A DNA stretch of 20,966 nucleotides from Synergistetes bacterium JGI 0000079-D21 (lineage in GTDB: Bacteria > Synergistota > Synergistia > Synergistales > 79-D21). The number at the start of each line of letters is the position of its first letter. Within the stretch, counting starts at the first letter, position 1. The notes under the pieces were generated by a model. The model made no database searches, was not told the origin of the DNA, and worked only from the letters and a program-made list of their open reading frames with translations. Shown here piece by piece: positions 6,773-14,390 of this stretch. The translations under genes and the position numbers were made by a program. The stretch is from positions 1-20,966 of the forward strand of contig AQRZ01000037.1 of the NCBI GenBank assembly GCA_000402835.1. The letters are read 5' to 3'.

Positions 6773-7942
6773 TCAAGGGTTTCCCGTCATGGCTTTCAGG
6801 AGCATGGTGGCGTAGGAGCTTTTCGGCAGGAAAAAGCCGAGAGTCGCCCGCCATTTTCCGGGGTAGAGCTCGTCCGGTTCGAAACCGGAAAATGCCAGGT
6901 TTTCCGGCTTTACAACGGCTTTCCTGGGGAAGGATTTGAAAAAGGTTCGCCGGAATTCCCTCATGTTGAACTGGGGTCGCCGGATGCCCCGGCCCTGGAG
7001 AACCTCGTCCAGGACTTTCCGGACCTGCGGATCGGCATTGCCGATTTTTGCAGCCTCGGTTGGAATCTCCATGCCGGGCAGGGGGTTTTCCTTTTCCGGT
7101 TCCAGGTTTTCGAAGTGGAGGGTGGGGGCCGTTTTTCCGGGGACTTCGAAGGTTCCCTTCCCGTGGAGCCGGACCAGCCTTGAAAGGGCGAGGTTCCACA
7201 GGAAGGACTGGAAGGCCGAAAATGCCATGGAAAGCTCCTCCCGCGGGATCGCGTTCAGGGCACGGATCAGTCCGCTCCGGGAGGAGTCGCGGGAAAGCAT
7301 GCCGGCGATTTCCCGTTCCTCCCGGGTGCGGGAAAGCGAAAGGAGGGCAGCCCAGTCTCCCCAGGCCTTTCGGCGCATCGCCTTCAGGGCTTTCACGGGT
7401 GCCGGGTCCTCGGGATGGATCGTGCAGAAGAACAGCTGCAGGGCCCCCGTGTATTCTCCACGGATCAGCCGCTCTGCCAGGAAGGCTCCTTCCGAGACGC
7501 CGCCGAACCGCTGATCGTCGAAATAATTGGCGAATCCCCACCGCGAGACCTGTTCCATTCCCCTCTCGAGCGAACGGGCTTCGGCCTCCGAGAGATCCCG
7601 GACCGTGAGGCGGAAATCGTTTCCCAGCAGGTGGAAAGGGGAGATGTAGTCGTCCACGAACCCCTCCCGTACGACGGAAACGTTCTTCGAGGCGAAATCC
7701 AGGCTGTACCGGGAAGGGACCGAGAGGAACTGTTCGGTCAGGGCATGCCGGTCCTTCTTGCCGCCGTACCCGACAGCGGAGATCGGGACGTTGTTTGCCC
7801 GGGCGGCCGCGGCAATGGCGTCCAGCGTGTTCCATCCCCTTTTTGTAAGCCGGTAGAAGCCATAGGCGCCCGAAGAAGGGGAGGACACCAGGTCCAGCCT
7901 TTCCCGGACCTGGAAGTCTTCCGGCAGAACCTTGATTTTCAT
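6773..7942 (-). CDS. truD: tRNA pseudouridine(13) synthase TruD
   Basis: TruD converts uridine 13 of certain tRNAs to pseudouridine. The catalytic aspartate is D64 in GGKKDRHALTEQ, the family signature. Also present are the NYFDDQRFGG motif, the inserted TRUD domain, and the AFQSFLWNLALS helix. The 389 residues are usual or slightly long. I use ATG 7942, where the family beginning MKIKVLPEDFQV starts and GAAGGGA lies upstream. The frame extends further but those residues would overlap tonB and do not resemble the family. It follows tonB by 16 bases, so it is probably the last gene of the exbB operon despite its unrelated task. Confidence 0.95.
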   Translation of the reverse strand: MKIKVLPEDFQVRERLDLVSSPSSGAYGFYRLTKRGWNTLDAIAAAARANNVPISAVGYGGKKDRHALTEQFLSVPSRYSLDFASKNVSVVREGFVDDYISPFHLLGNDFRLTVRDLSEAEARSLERGMEQVSRWGFANYFDDQRFGGVSEGAFLAERLIRGEYTGALQLFFCTIHPEDPAPVKALKAMRRKAWGDWAALLSLSRTREEREIAGMLSRDSSRSGLIRALNAIPREELSMAFSAFQSFLWNLALSRLVRLHGKGTFEVPGKTAPTLHFENLEPEKENPLPGMEIPTEAAKIGNADPQVRKVLDEVLQGRGIRRPQFNMREFRRTFFKSFPRKAVVKPENLAFSGFEPDELYPGKWRATLGFFLPKSSYATMLLKAMTGNP

Positions 7943-7958
7943 GCGCACAGATCCCTTC

Positions 7959-8591
7959 TCATTCCAGTCGGAAGACCACCGGGACCAACAGGAGGCCCGG
8001 CGCATCCGGCCGGAATTTCCAGCTTCGGACCGCGGTCAGGGCGGACCGGTCGAGAGCGGGATACCCCGAAGAGGAGTGGATTGAGATATCTATGGGTTTC
8101 CCACTTTCGTCCAGCCTGACGAGCAGGACCACGGTCCCCGATTCCCCCTTCTTCCGGGAGGCCAGGGGGTACAGCGGTTTCGTCCTGGAGAGGACGTCCG
8201 GTTCCCGGGCTTCCCGAACGGTTTCGGGAGACACCACCGGTTGGGGGACTGGCGCCCCTGGGGATTCCTCCGGGACCTTCGTACCGGCAGGATCCCTCGA
8301 GGCTTGACCCGAGCCGACGGAGGACGCTGCTGTGGCTTGGCCCGACTGTTTTTCCGGGTGCCGCGCGGGTTTCGAGGGCTGGGCGGAAGGGGGCTTCTCC
8401 CGGAGGCTCGGCGGCGATTTCGGCTGCATTCCCTGTTCAGGGACGCCGACGGGGGCAATGGGAAGGCTGACGAGCCTGGCTTTCAGCAAAACCGGAGGCG
8501 GTGCCGCCGTGCAGCGGTCACCCAGGAGCAGGAAGACGGCCGCCGCGTGGAGGGCCAGGCTGAGGAGAACAGGGATTCCCCAGCGTCTCAA
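7959..8591 (-). CDS. tonB: TonB energy transducer
   Basis: TonB spans the periplasm and passes proton-motive energy from ExbB/ExbD to outer-membrane receptors. The 210 residues have an N-terminal membrane anchor (about 6-24), a long Pro/Ser/Lys-rich spacer (about 45-130) and a C-terminal TonB domain with GTVVLLVRLDESGKP, SSSGYPALDRSAL and VRSWKFRPD. The start is a TTG: TTGA at 8591-8588 joins it to the exbD stop, and GGAGG lies 9 bases before it. It partners the exbB and exbD products encoded just upstream. The receptor it serves is not in the window. Confidence 0.93.
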   Translation of the reverse strand: MRRWGIPVLLSLALHAAAVFLLLGDRCTAAPPPVLLKARLVSLPIAPVGVPEQGMQPKSPPSLREKPPSAQPSKPARHPEKQSGQATAASSVGSGQASRDPAGTKVPEESPGAPVPQPVVSPETVREAREPDVLSRTKPLYPLASRKKGESGTVVLLVRLDESGKPIDISIHSSSGYPALDRSALTAVRSWKFRPDAPGLLLVPVVFRLE

Positions 8592-8974
8592 GGGGTCTTG
8601 CCTCCCTGCAGCGCAAGGCCGACGTCCTGAATCCCCGCGCTTTGCAGGATTTCCAGTAGGGCGGCGACGTTCCCGTAGGACACGTCCCGGTCGGCCGCCA
8701 GGATAAGGTCCCTCCCAGCCTTGCCGGCTTTCAGGGCCAGGGCGGCGGTTTCTTCCCTGGAGACCGGTGTGCCGTCAAAACGGATCCGGCCGTCGGGAAA
8801 GACTTCGATGACGGCCGGTCTGCCCCCGATCGGGGCTCCCTGGCCCGCGGGAAGGCGGACCGAGATCTGCCCCTGCAGTAGGGAAGCTGTGATCACGAAA
8901 AAGAGGATCAGCATGAACAGGACGTCGATCAGGGGAGTCAGGTCCAGGTCTGGCAGCAGGCGCCTACGGGACAC
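8588..8974 (-). CDS. exbD: ExbD-type biopolymer transport protein
   Basis: This Ton-system stator subunit has 128 residues with one N-terminal membrane helix (about 15-33). DLTPLIDVLFMLILFFVIT carries the proton-path aspartate D17. A periplasmic domain ends in VSYGNVAALLEILQSAGIQDVGLAL, typical of ExbD/TolR. The start is GTG 8974 with AAGGGGGG about 8 bases upstream. It overlaps the end of the binding-protein gene by 11 bases and the start of tonB by 4. It could be called TolR by sequence alone, but the adjacent tonB and exbB make ExbD the better name. Confidence 0.93.
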   Translation of the reverse strand: MSRRRLLPDLDLTPLIDVLFMLILFFVITASLLQGQISVRLPAGQGAPIGGRPAVIEVFPDGRIRFDGTPVSREETAALALKAGKAGRDLILAADRDVSYGNVAALLEILQSAGIQDVGLALQGGKTP

Positions 8975-9830
8975 GGGGCTTGCCCCCCTTCTCCAGCGCT
9001 TCGGTCAGAAGCCGCGCGGCTTCCAGGACGCGGGGGCCCGGGTGGAAAAGGGCGTCTGAGCGGACGGCGACCACCCTCCCGGTACTGGCCGCCCGAAGCG
9101 GAAGTCCGCTGAAGAGGGCCTGGAAAGACTCCTGGGTGATGGCCATTCCCTTTTCCGCCTGGGCCAGGACGACGACGTCCGGGTCCAGGGATAGGACCGT
9201 TTCCCGATCGACCTGGGGGAAGGAGAAGACGATCCGGTTTGCCGCGTTGGGGATCCCCAGGCGCGTCAGGATGTCCTGGATGTAGTTGGTTCTCCCGGCT
9301 ACGGTCAGCGGGTCGTGCCAAACGATCACGAGGACCGATGGAACGCCCCCCGGGTGGGCGGTACGGATCCGCTTGCGGAGGGTTTCCAGCTCGAACCGGA
9401 TCTTCCGGATGGCACGGTCGGCTTCTTCCTTTCTGCCGAGCTCGCGCCCCAGGATCTTCAGCGCTTCCTCGACCTGGCCGAGAGAGCGATGCAGGGTCAG
9501 GGAAATCGTTCGGATCCCCATTTTCGAAAGGCGGGAAAGGGTTTGCCCGTGGAAGGTCGCCTCGCCGACCACGAGGGTGGGGCGGAAGGAGAGGATCCTT
9601 TCGATTGAAGGTGTGGAGTATCCGCCGACTTTGGGTAGAGAGCGGGCGGCCTTCGGGTAGTCGTCGTATTCCGAGACGGCCACGACGGATCCCATCAGGC
9701 CGAGGGCGTCGAGGGTTTCGGTGATGCTCGGGGCAAGGGAAACGATGCGTTCCGCACGGGCCGCCCGGGCGGTTCCGTTCCAGCCGAAAAGCAGGAGAAA
9801 GGCTGCAAGGAACGGAAACACCTTTTTCAT
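8964..9830 (-). CDS. ABC transporter substrate-binding protein (BtuF/FecB class)
   Basis: A periplasmic binding protein of 288 residues from the family that captures cobalamin, haem or ferric siderophores. It has a signal peptide (KK, hydrophobic core, ARA cleavage region near 23), then the family opening RIVSLAPSITETLDALGL, VVAVSEYDDYPKAA, LPKVGGYSTPSIERILSFRPTLVV, and DPDVVVLAQAE near the end. I start at ATG 9830, which overlaps the exbB stop as ATGA. The same frame is open to 10520, but that part is out of phase with exbB and is not coding. It lies between exbB and exbD, an unusual place. It is probably the missing partner of the permease/ATPase pair at 2882-4641, since no other such genes are here. 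Confidence 0.93.
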   Translation of the reverse strand: MKKVFPFLAAFLLLFGWNGTARAARAERIVSLAPSITETLDALGLMGSVVAVSEYDDYPKAARSLPKVGGYSTPSIERILSFRPTLVVGEATFHGQTLSRLSKMGIRTISLTLHRSLGQVEEALKILGRELGRKEEADRAIRKIRFELETLRKRIRTAHPGGVPSVLVIVWHDPLTVAGRTNYIQDILTRLGIPNAANRIVFSFPQVDRETVLSLDPDVVVLAQAEKGMAITQESFQALFSGLPLRAASTGRVVAVRSDALFHPGPRVLEAARLLTEALEKGGKPRVP

Positions 9831-10480
9831 GGCCTTGCGGGGTCTCCTGTCCTGGGGCTCTTTTGCAGGAGTTTCTCTCGAACCAGGAAGTCGACCCCTC
9901 TGTTGAGGGTTTCTTCCTCGCTGTCGACCCGGGCGGAGAGGTAGGTGTGGCACAGGATGACGGGAACCGCGACCGCCAGGCCTGCGACCGTGGTCAGCAG
10001 CGCAACCCAGATCCCGGAAGCCAGCTCGGCCATCCCCGCCCCTCCCGGGACGGACCCGGAAACGGCGGGAAGGCCCCTGAAGGTTGACACCATGCCGAGG
10101 ACGGTTCCGAGGAGCCCCAGGAGGGGAGCCACCCGTGCGATCGTGGCAAGCGTGCCCAGTCCCTTTTCCCAACGGAACAGCTCCCTTCGCAGCTGCTGCT
10201 CCATGAGGGTCTCCAGGGAGTCCGGCTCTGCCTGCCAGTGGGTGATCGCCACTTCGAAGAGGCGGTGGAGGGAGCTTGAGCCGGATTTGACGACGGCTTT
10301 CGCGGCAGCTTCGTCTCCCTCGTAGAGCGCTTTCCCGAGAGCCGTTTCCAAGGCCATCGGATCCGTCGAGGCTCGCCGGAAAAACAGCAGGCGCTCGATC
10401 ACGATGGCGAAAGCAAGGACGGAAACGGCGCCAATGACCCACATCAGGGGTCCGCCCAGCTTGAAGAGGTTCAGGTCCAT
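9827..10480 (-). CDS. exbB: ExbB/MotA/TolQ family proton channel protein
   Basis: ExbB forms the proton-driven core with ExbD that energises TonB. The 217 residues have a first membrane helix at about 11-32, then FRRASTDP, a cytoplasmic loop, and the conserved pair of helices IARVAPLLGLLGTVLGMVSTF and ASGIWVALLTTVAGLAVAVPVIL. The length is typical. ATG 10480 has GAGGG 6 bases upstream. It is the first gene of a leftward run continuing through the binding protein, exbD, tonB and truD, all with overlaps or short gaps. Confidence 0.93.
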   Translation of the reverse strand: MDLNLFKLGGPLMWVIGAVSVLAFAIVIERLLFFRRASTDPMALETALGKALYEGDEAAAKAVVKSGSSSLHRLFEVAITHWQAEPDSLETLMEQQLRRELFRWEKGLGTLATIARVAPLLGLLGTVLGMVSTFRGLPAVSGSVPGGAGMAELASGIWVALLTTVAGLAVAVPVILCHTYLSARVDSEEETLNRGVDFLVREKLLQKSPRTGDPARP

Positions 10481-10518
10481 GGGGTTCCCTCGCTTTCCCG
10501 GGTTCCTGTTGCGGGGCC

Positions 10519-10534
10519 ATTATAGACGATCGTC
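10519..10534 (-). promoter_or_regulatory. -10 box and palindrome upstream of exbB
   Basis: On the minus strand TATAAT (10524-10519) is a perfect -10, 38 bases before the exbB start. The best -35 is TTGCCC (10549-10544) with a long 19-base spacer. Directly upstream of the -10 is the perfect palindrome GACGATCGTC (10525-10534), a possible operator. The region overlaps the 3' end of the preceding gene by two bases. No DtxR-like box is seen here. Confidence 0.5.
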
Positions 10535-11513
10535 AGGCCGTTCGGGCAATGGGAATGCCGGCGCTCTCGAAAAGCTCGTAAAAGGTTTCGTGCCTTACGG
10601 GTTCCGCCTCCAGGGCCTCCAGCGAAAGAACCCAGAAATCCAGAGGGGCGGATGGCCCGATCAGGCTTTCGGAGAACGGGGACAACCACTGGCTGATCCG
10701 CTCCGCCTCTTTCCGGGTGCGGGTTGTCCAGGTCCACCACGTTACCGAGGATTGCTCCTGCGTGTCGGTATCGTATCGCCCCGGCAGGAGGCATCGCCTG
10801 GCGTATTCAAGGAACGGGCGAAGGGAGGAAAGGTCCCGGACGACCTGTTCGAGGAAGGCTTCCCGCCCGTTTTCCGGGGGTTCCGCCAGGCGGATCATCA
10901 GGCGGTCCGTGTTCACCAGCCTGAAGGGATCCCAGGGAGCGGTCGCGTCCAGGTAATAGGCGTAGTCGTACCGGTGGAGGAAAAGGATGTCAAGAAGAAG
11001 TCGCCCTTCCCTGGCTCCGCTTTTGGCAACCCATTCCTTCAGCCTGTCTGCGCGGTGCGTTTCGGAGGCCGCCGGGGTCCTGGGGAATGCCTCGAAAAAG
11101 GAAACCGCCAGCGGGTACCTTTCCAGGGACGCCAGGTCGTTCAGGCCGGAGGCCGCCGGAAGGTCCGGGAAATAGGAAAGGACCGCCTCCGTCTTGCCCT
11201 CCTTGCTTCCCCAGGGGCTGTGAAACCCCCGGTCCAGGCGGAGCAGGACCTCCAGGGAAAACAGGCTGCGGGCAGGGTCGGACGGGGGGGTCCCGGGCAA
11301 GTCCTCCAGGAAGGACTCTTTCGCCAGTTCCCTGAACCGTTCCATCCCGGTTTCGGTCAGGACAAAACCCTCGGCGCCCGTCCTTCGGACAAGTCCCAGT
11401 GTTTCCAGGACGGCCAGGCCGGCGGGATCCTCTCCGGCAAGCTCCACCAGCCGGGCGGACCAGCAGGGGCGATTCTGGTCGAAAAGCAGGAGCAGGCTTG
11501 CTTCCTTCATCAT
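10533..11513 (-). CDS. Hypothetical protein, possible N-terminal winged helix
   Basis: I do not recognise this 326-residue protein. There is no signal peptide or membrane helix, so it should be cytoplasmic. Residues about 1-65 look like a winged-helix fold: helices around the WSARLVELAGED stretch, then LAVLETLGLVRRTGAEGFVLTETGMERFREL, as in MarR/ArsR-like or archaeal regulatory domains. The rest is acidic and aromatic-rich, with HRYDYAYYLDATAPWDPFRLVN and a Trp-rich patch WWTWTTRTRKEAERISQWL near the end. I start at ATG 11513, 11 bases after AAGGAG; the GTG at 11525 touches that site. It ends 52 bases before exbB and is divergent from the M48 gene. A sensor or regulator role is only a guess. 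Confidence 0.75.
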   Translation of the reverse strand: MMKEASLLLLFDQNRPCWSARLVELAGEDPAGLAVLETLGLVRRTGAEGFVLTETGMERFRELAKESFLEDLPGTPPSDPARSLFSLEVLLRLDRGFHSPWGSKEGKTEAVLSYFPDLPAASGLNDLASLERYPLAVSFFEAFPRTPAASETHRADRLKEWVAKSGAREGRLLLDILFLHRYDYAYYLDATAPWDPFRLVNTDRLMIRLAEPPENGREAFLEQVVRDLSSLRPFLEYARRCLLPGRYDTDTQEQSSVTWWTWTTRTRKEAERISQWLSPFSESLIGPSAPLDFWVLSLEALEAEPVRHETFYELFESAGIPIARTA

Positions 11514-11557
11514 CGGCCGGTTCACTCCTTTTCCGTGAAAATGATAGACTCTAGCTC

Positions 11558-12811
11558 ATGTGGTCACTTCTCTTCTGGCTTTTTCTATCGGCCGGGTTCC
11601 TGGTCGAAACGGGCCTTTCCCTGGGCCAATGGGGATGGCTCAACCGACTCGAGCGGAACGTCCCGGCAGAACTGGCTCCTCTCCTGCCCGAGGGGTACGG
11701 CTGGTGGCGCAGCGTCGCCTACGCGCGAGAACGCCTCCGGGTTTCCCTCGGCTCGCTGCTGACCCGCTACGCGGTCCTCGCCGTGATGATGGGGGCGGGA
11801 GGGCTGAAAAAGACGGCCTGTCTGGCCGAGGCCGTTTCGGACGCCCCGTTCCCGGCCGGCTTCCTCCTCGGGGGCCTCCTGGCGGCGGTATTCGCCCTTG
11901 CTGAACTCCCCTGGGACCTTTACGGGACTTTCGGCGTGGAAGCGCGCTTCGGCTTCAACCGATCCTCCGTCGGGCTTTTTCTGCGGGACGCCGTGGTGAA
12001 AATGGCCCTTTCCGCGACCCTTGCAGGGAGCCTGCTGGGCGCCGCTTCCTTTCTCCTCACCCGGCGCGGAGGCTTCATCCTTGCCCTGTCCGGAGCGGCA
12101 GCGTTTGACGCCGCGGCCGCTTTCGCCTTCCCCAGCCTCATCCTGCCGCTCTTCTTCCGCCTGCGTCCCCTGGAGGACGGAGAATTGAAGGCGAGGCTTG
12201 AATCCCTCTTCCGTCGGGCCGGGTTCCCGGCTTCTTCCCTGCTGGTTGCAGACGGAAGCCGGCGTTCAACCCACGGGAACGCATTTTTCGCAGGCCTGGG
12301 TCGCACCCGGCGGGTAATCCTCTTCGATACGCTGGCGGAACGGTTCCCTTCCGACGAAGCGGCGGCCGTTGTCGCCCACGAGATCGGCCACTGGAAAAAG
12401 GGGCATGTCCCCTTGGCCCTTTTGCTGCTGTTTGCGGTCCAGTCGACGCTGATCCTCTTTGCCGCATTCGCCTGGGGAAGGGGCGGATTTGCCGAGAGTT
12501 TCGGCCTCTCCGGCCGGCCCGAATCCTTCGCGGTCGCGGTGACCTTTTTTTGGGGAGCTTTGGCCGGTCTCTTCCTTCAGCCCGTCCAATCCGACGCTTC
12601 CCGCCGCAGGGAATTTGAGGCCGACCGTTACGCCGCTTCCCTCGAGGGCAAAGAGGCCATGATCGGGGCTCTCGTTCGCCTGGCCACCGATAGCCTTGCC
12701 TGGACTCCGCCCGAGCCCCGGTACGCGGCCTGGTACGCGAGCCACCCCTCGGTGGCCGAGCGGGTCCTGGCCCTGAAAGAGCTTGAAGCCCCTCCCCTCA
12801 ACGGAAAATGA
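11558..12811 (+). CDS. M48 family metallopeptidase, Ste24/CAAX-protease-like
   Basis: A membrane zinc protease of 417 residues. The N-terminal half resembles the M48 N-terminal membrane domain: several hydrophobic segments and FGVEARFGFNRSSVGLFLRD, the Ste24 hallmark. The zinc site is HEIGH (H274, E275, H278), with a third ligand likely E352 in EFEAD. A C-terminal SHPSVAERVLAL helix is also typical. In eukaryotes Ste24 trims prenylated proteins; bacterial members are thought to act in membrane-protein quality control, and the substrate here is unknown. No clear ribosome site precedes ATG 11558, so the message may be short-leadered or leaderless. Its last 14 bases overlap the converging DUF4139 gene. 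Confidence 0.92.
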   Translation: MWSLLFWLFLSAGFLVETGLSLGQWGWLNRLERNVPAELAPLLPEGYGWWRSVAYARERLRVSLGSLLTRYAVLAVMMGAGGLKKTACLAEAVSDAPFPAGFLLGGLLAAVFALAELPWDLYGTFGVEARFGFNRSSVGLFLRDAVVKMALSATLAGSLLGAASFLLTRRGGFILALSGAAAFDAAAAFAFPSLILPLFFRLRPLEDGELKARLESLFRRAGFPASSLLVADGSRRSTHGNAFFAGLGRTRRVILFDTLAERFPSDEAAAVVAHEIGHWKKGHVPLALLLLFAVQSTLILFAAFAWGRGGFAESFGLSGRPESFAVAVTFFWGALAGLFLQPVQSDASRRREFEADRYAASLEGKEAMIGALVRLATDSLAWTPPEPRYAAWYASHPSVAERVLALKELEAPPLNGK

Positions 12812-14288
12812 CCGTCCGGTCCGCCGGGTAGGTCAGCCGGTATTTCACGGTCAGTTTCTTCGTTTCACCTGGAGCCAGCTTCAGGTCCCAGGAAAGGATC
12901 CCGCGTTCGTCCCGTTTTGACGGTTTGGGTTCCAGCGCCAGGACCTCGATCCGGATTTTCTCCTGTGCGCTGACAGGCACACGGTCCACCAGGGTCACGG
13001 CCATGGGGATCCCCATCCCGTTGGTCACCGAAAGGGTGAAGGATTTCTCGAGCCGCCCGCGCCCCCAGGTCGTTCCTTCCAGGGGAACCGATTCCTCGAG
13101 AGCCGCGGTGACCAGGGGGACTTTCCCGAAGGCCAGCTTCAGGCTTTCCCCCCGGCCCATCGACTCGATGAAGGTTGTTCCGGTAGGGGAACCATCCAGG
13201 GACAAGTCCGCCGCCCCTGAAAGGAGAGGACGGTCCAGGGACTTGATTTCGGCCGTCAGCCAGGCTTCCCGGTCCAGTGCCGGGATTGCCACCACGCCGG
13301 TTTCAGCGGGAAGTGCGAACCGGGCAACGGAGACCCGGGCGGGAGTTCCATCGCCCGGAGCCCGGCCGCTAGTCTTCAGCACCAGGTCCGTCGGTGTTTC
13401 TTCCTGGGCCGCTTCCCGGGGTTTGTCGGGTGCTGCGGCTTCCTTCATCATCGCGATTCCGCCGTTTCTCTCCGGCTGACGCCTGAAGTCGGCGATCAAG
13501 GGTGGCAGTTCCGGCGGCACGAGGGTTCGCCTGGGCTGGACCGTGTGGAGAACGAGTTCACCGTCCCAATCGAGCCCCGTTTTCTGCTGAACGACGGCTT
13601 CCTGGCCGAACGAAACCCGCCCCGTTTTTCCCGCCAGGTCCAGGGAATACCTTGTGGCCCAGGACGCCTGCTCGGTCCAGGCTTGGATCCGTACCGTTCC
13701 GCCACCTGACGCCCGGATCCGGACCCGCGTGGCCGTCTCGGGTTCGGGTGGAAGTTTTTCCGAAAGCTCCTTTTCAAGGCGTGAAAGTTCCGCCCTCGCC
13801 TTTGCCAGGGCACGGGCGTTTTCTCGAATTTCCCTTTCTGCCTGCTCCCGCCTCTTCGCCCCGGTTTCCAGGAAGGCCAGGAGCTCCTGGGGCTTCCAGC
13901 TCGAGGGCACGCTGTCCTGGAGGTGTTTGGCGGTCTGTTGCAGGGAGGCTTCGCGGGCCTCGAGGCGGTCGACCTCCGCACGGGTTTTCCTGATCCTGGA
14001 GTCCAGGTCCGCCAGTGCGGGGAAAACCCAACCCGACCTCTGGACCCGGGTGGTGTCCACCGAGAGGATCCTTGTTCCCTGTCCCGTGATTCGAAGGGAG
14101 TTCTCCTCGAAGGACAGCGGCAAGTCGATCGCCATTTCCTGGCGCGCGGGAGCCTCGAGGGTGACCCAGGCCCCCTGTGGATAGACGTCGGCGGTCCTCA
14201 CGACCGCTTCCTGTCCGAAGGCCGGGGCTGTCCATGCCAAGAGGAAGCAGGTGAACAAAAAACGTTTGAACCGTTTCAATCGGAACAC
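12798..14288 (-). CDS. DUF4139 domain-containing exported protein
   Basis: The protein has a signal peptide (about 1-25, AFGQ cleavage region) and an N-terminal DUF4140-like strand region (VYPQGAWVTLEA...). Coiled coils follow at about 94-124 and 142-179. The rest is a long beta-rich DUF4139 domain with WTEQASWATRYSLDL and LDWDGELVLHTVQPRR, ending in LAPGETKKLTVKYRLTYPADRTV. That layout matches the MuiA-like family, whose biochemical role is unknown. A low-complexity Glu/Lys/Pro linker sits near 275-300. GTG 14288 directly abuts AAGGGGG; an in-frame TTG at 14279 has better spacing and would remove three residues. It is divergent from the YchF-like gene and overlaps the M48 gene by 14 bases at the 3' end. 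Family call is confident; the exact start is not. Confidence 0.88.
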   Translation of the reverse strand: MFRLKRFKRFLFTCFLLAWTAPAFGQEAVVRTADVYPQGAWVTLEAPARQEMAIDLPLSFEENSLRITGQGTRILSVDTTRVQRSGWVFPALADLDSRIRKTRAEVDRLEAREASLQQTAKHLQDSVPSSWKPQELLAFLETGAKRREQAEREIRENARALAKARAELSRLEKELSEKLPPEPETATRVRIRASGGGTVRIQAWTEQASWATRYSLDLAGKTGRVSFGQEAVVQQKTGLDWDGELVLHTVQPRRTLVPPELPPLIADFRRQPERNGGIAMMKEAAAPDKPREAAQEETPTDLVLKTSGRAPGDGTPARVSVARFALPAETGVVAIPALDREAWLTAEIKSLDRPLLSGAADLSLDGSPTGTTFIESMGRGESLKLAFGKVPLVTAALEESVPLEGTTWGRGRLEKSFTLSVTNGMGIPMAVTLVDRVPVSAQEKIRIEVLALEPKPSKRDERGILSWDLKLAPGETKKLTVKYRLTYPADRTVIFR

Positions 14289-14302
14289 CCCCTTCTACCC
14301 GT

Positions 14303-14334
14303 ATCATAACGGATAGCCGTCATCCCGTTATAAT
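14303..14334. promoter_or_regulatory. Divergent -10 boxes within an inverted repeat
   Basis: TATAAT (14329-14334, plus strand) points to the YchF-like gene and TATGAT (14308-14303, minus strand) to the DUF4139 gene. They lie in or next to the perfect inverted repeat ATAACGG (14306-14312) / CCGTTAT (14325-14331), 12 bases apart. Neither has a good -35. The symmetry suggests shared control, by inference. Confidence 0.45.
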
Positions 14335-14338
14335 GATG

Positions 14339-14366
14339 CGGGGCATCTGTGCCCGTTTTTGTTTTT
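14339..14366 (+). terminator. Terminator-like hairpin in the leader of the YchF-like gene
   Basis: GGGCA (14341-14345) pairs with TGCCC (14350-14354) around a TCTG loop, with C14339-G14355 able to extend it past a bulge. TTTTTGTTTTT follows. It lies between the -10 box and the start codon, about at the expected transcription start. It could be an attenuator, a 5' stabilising hairpin or a weak terminator. Confidence 0.45.
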
Positions 14367-14390
14367 GAGCCTGACCGAGGAGGAATCGAA

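Noticed and set aside
9831..10520. Upstream extension of the binding-protein frame
   Set aside because: These codons overlap exbB in another frame and would bury the signal peptide; the ATG at 9830 gives a normal precursor.
10404..11762. 452-codon plus-strand frame
   Set aside because: It crosses exbB, the hypothetical gene and the M48 start in a different frame, with no domain and low-complexity composition.
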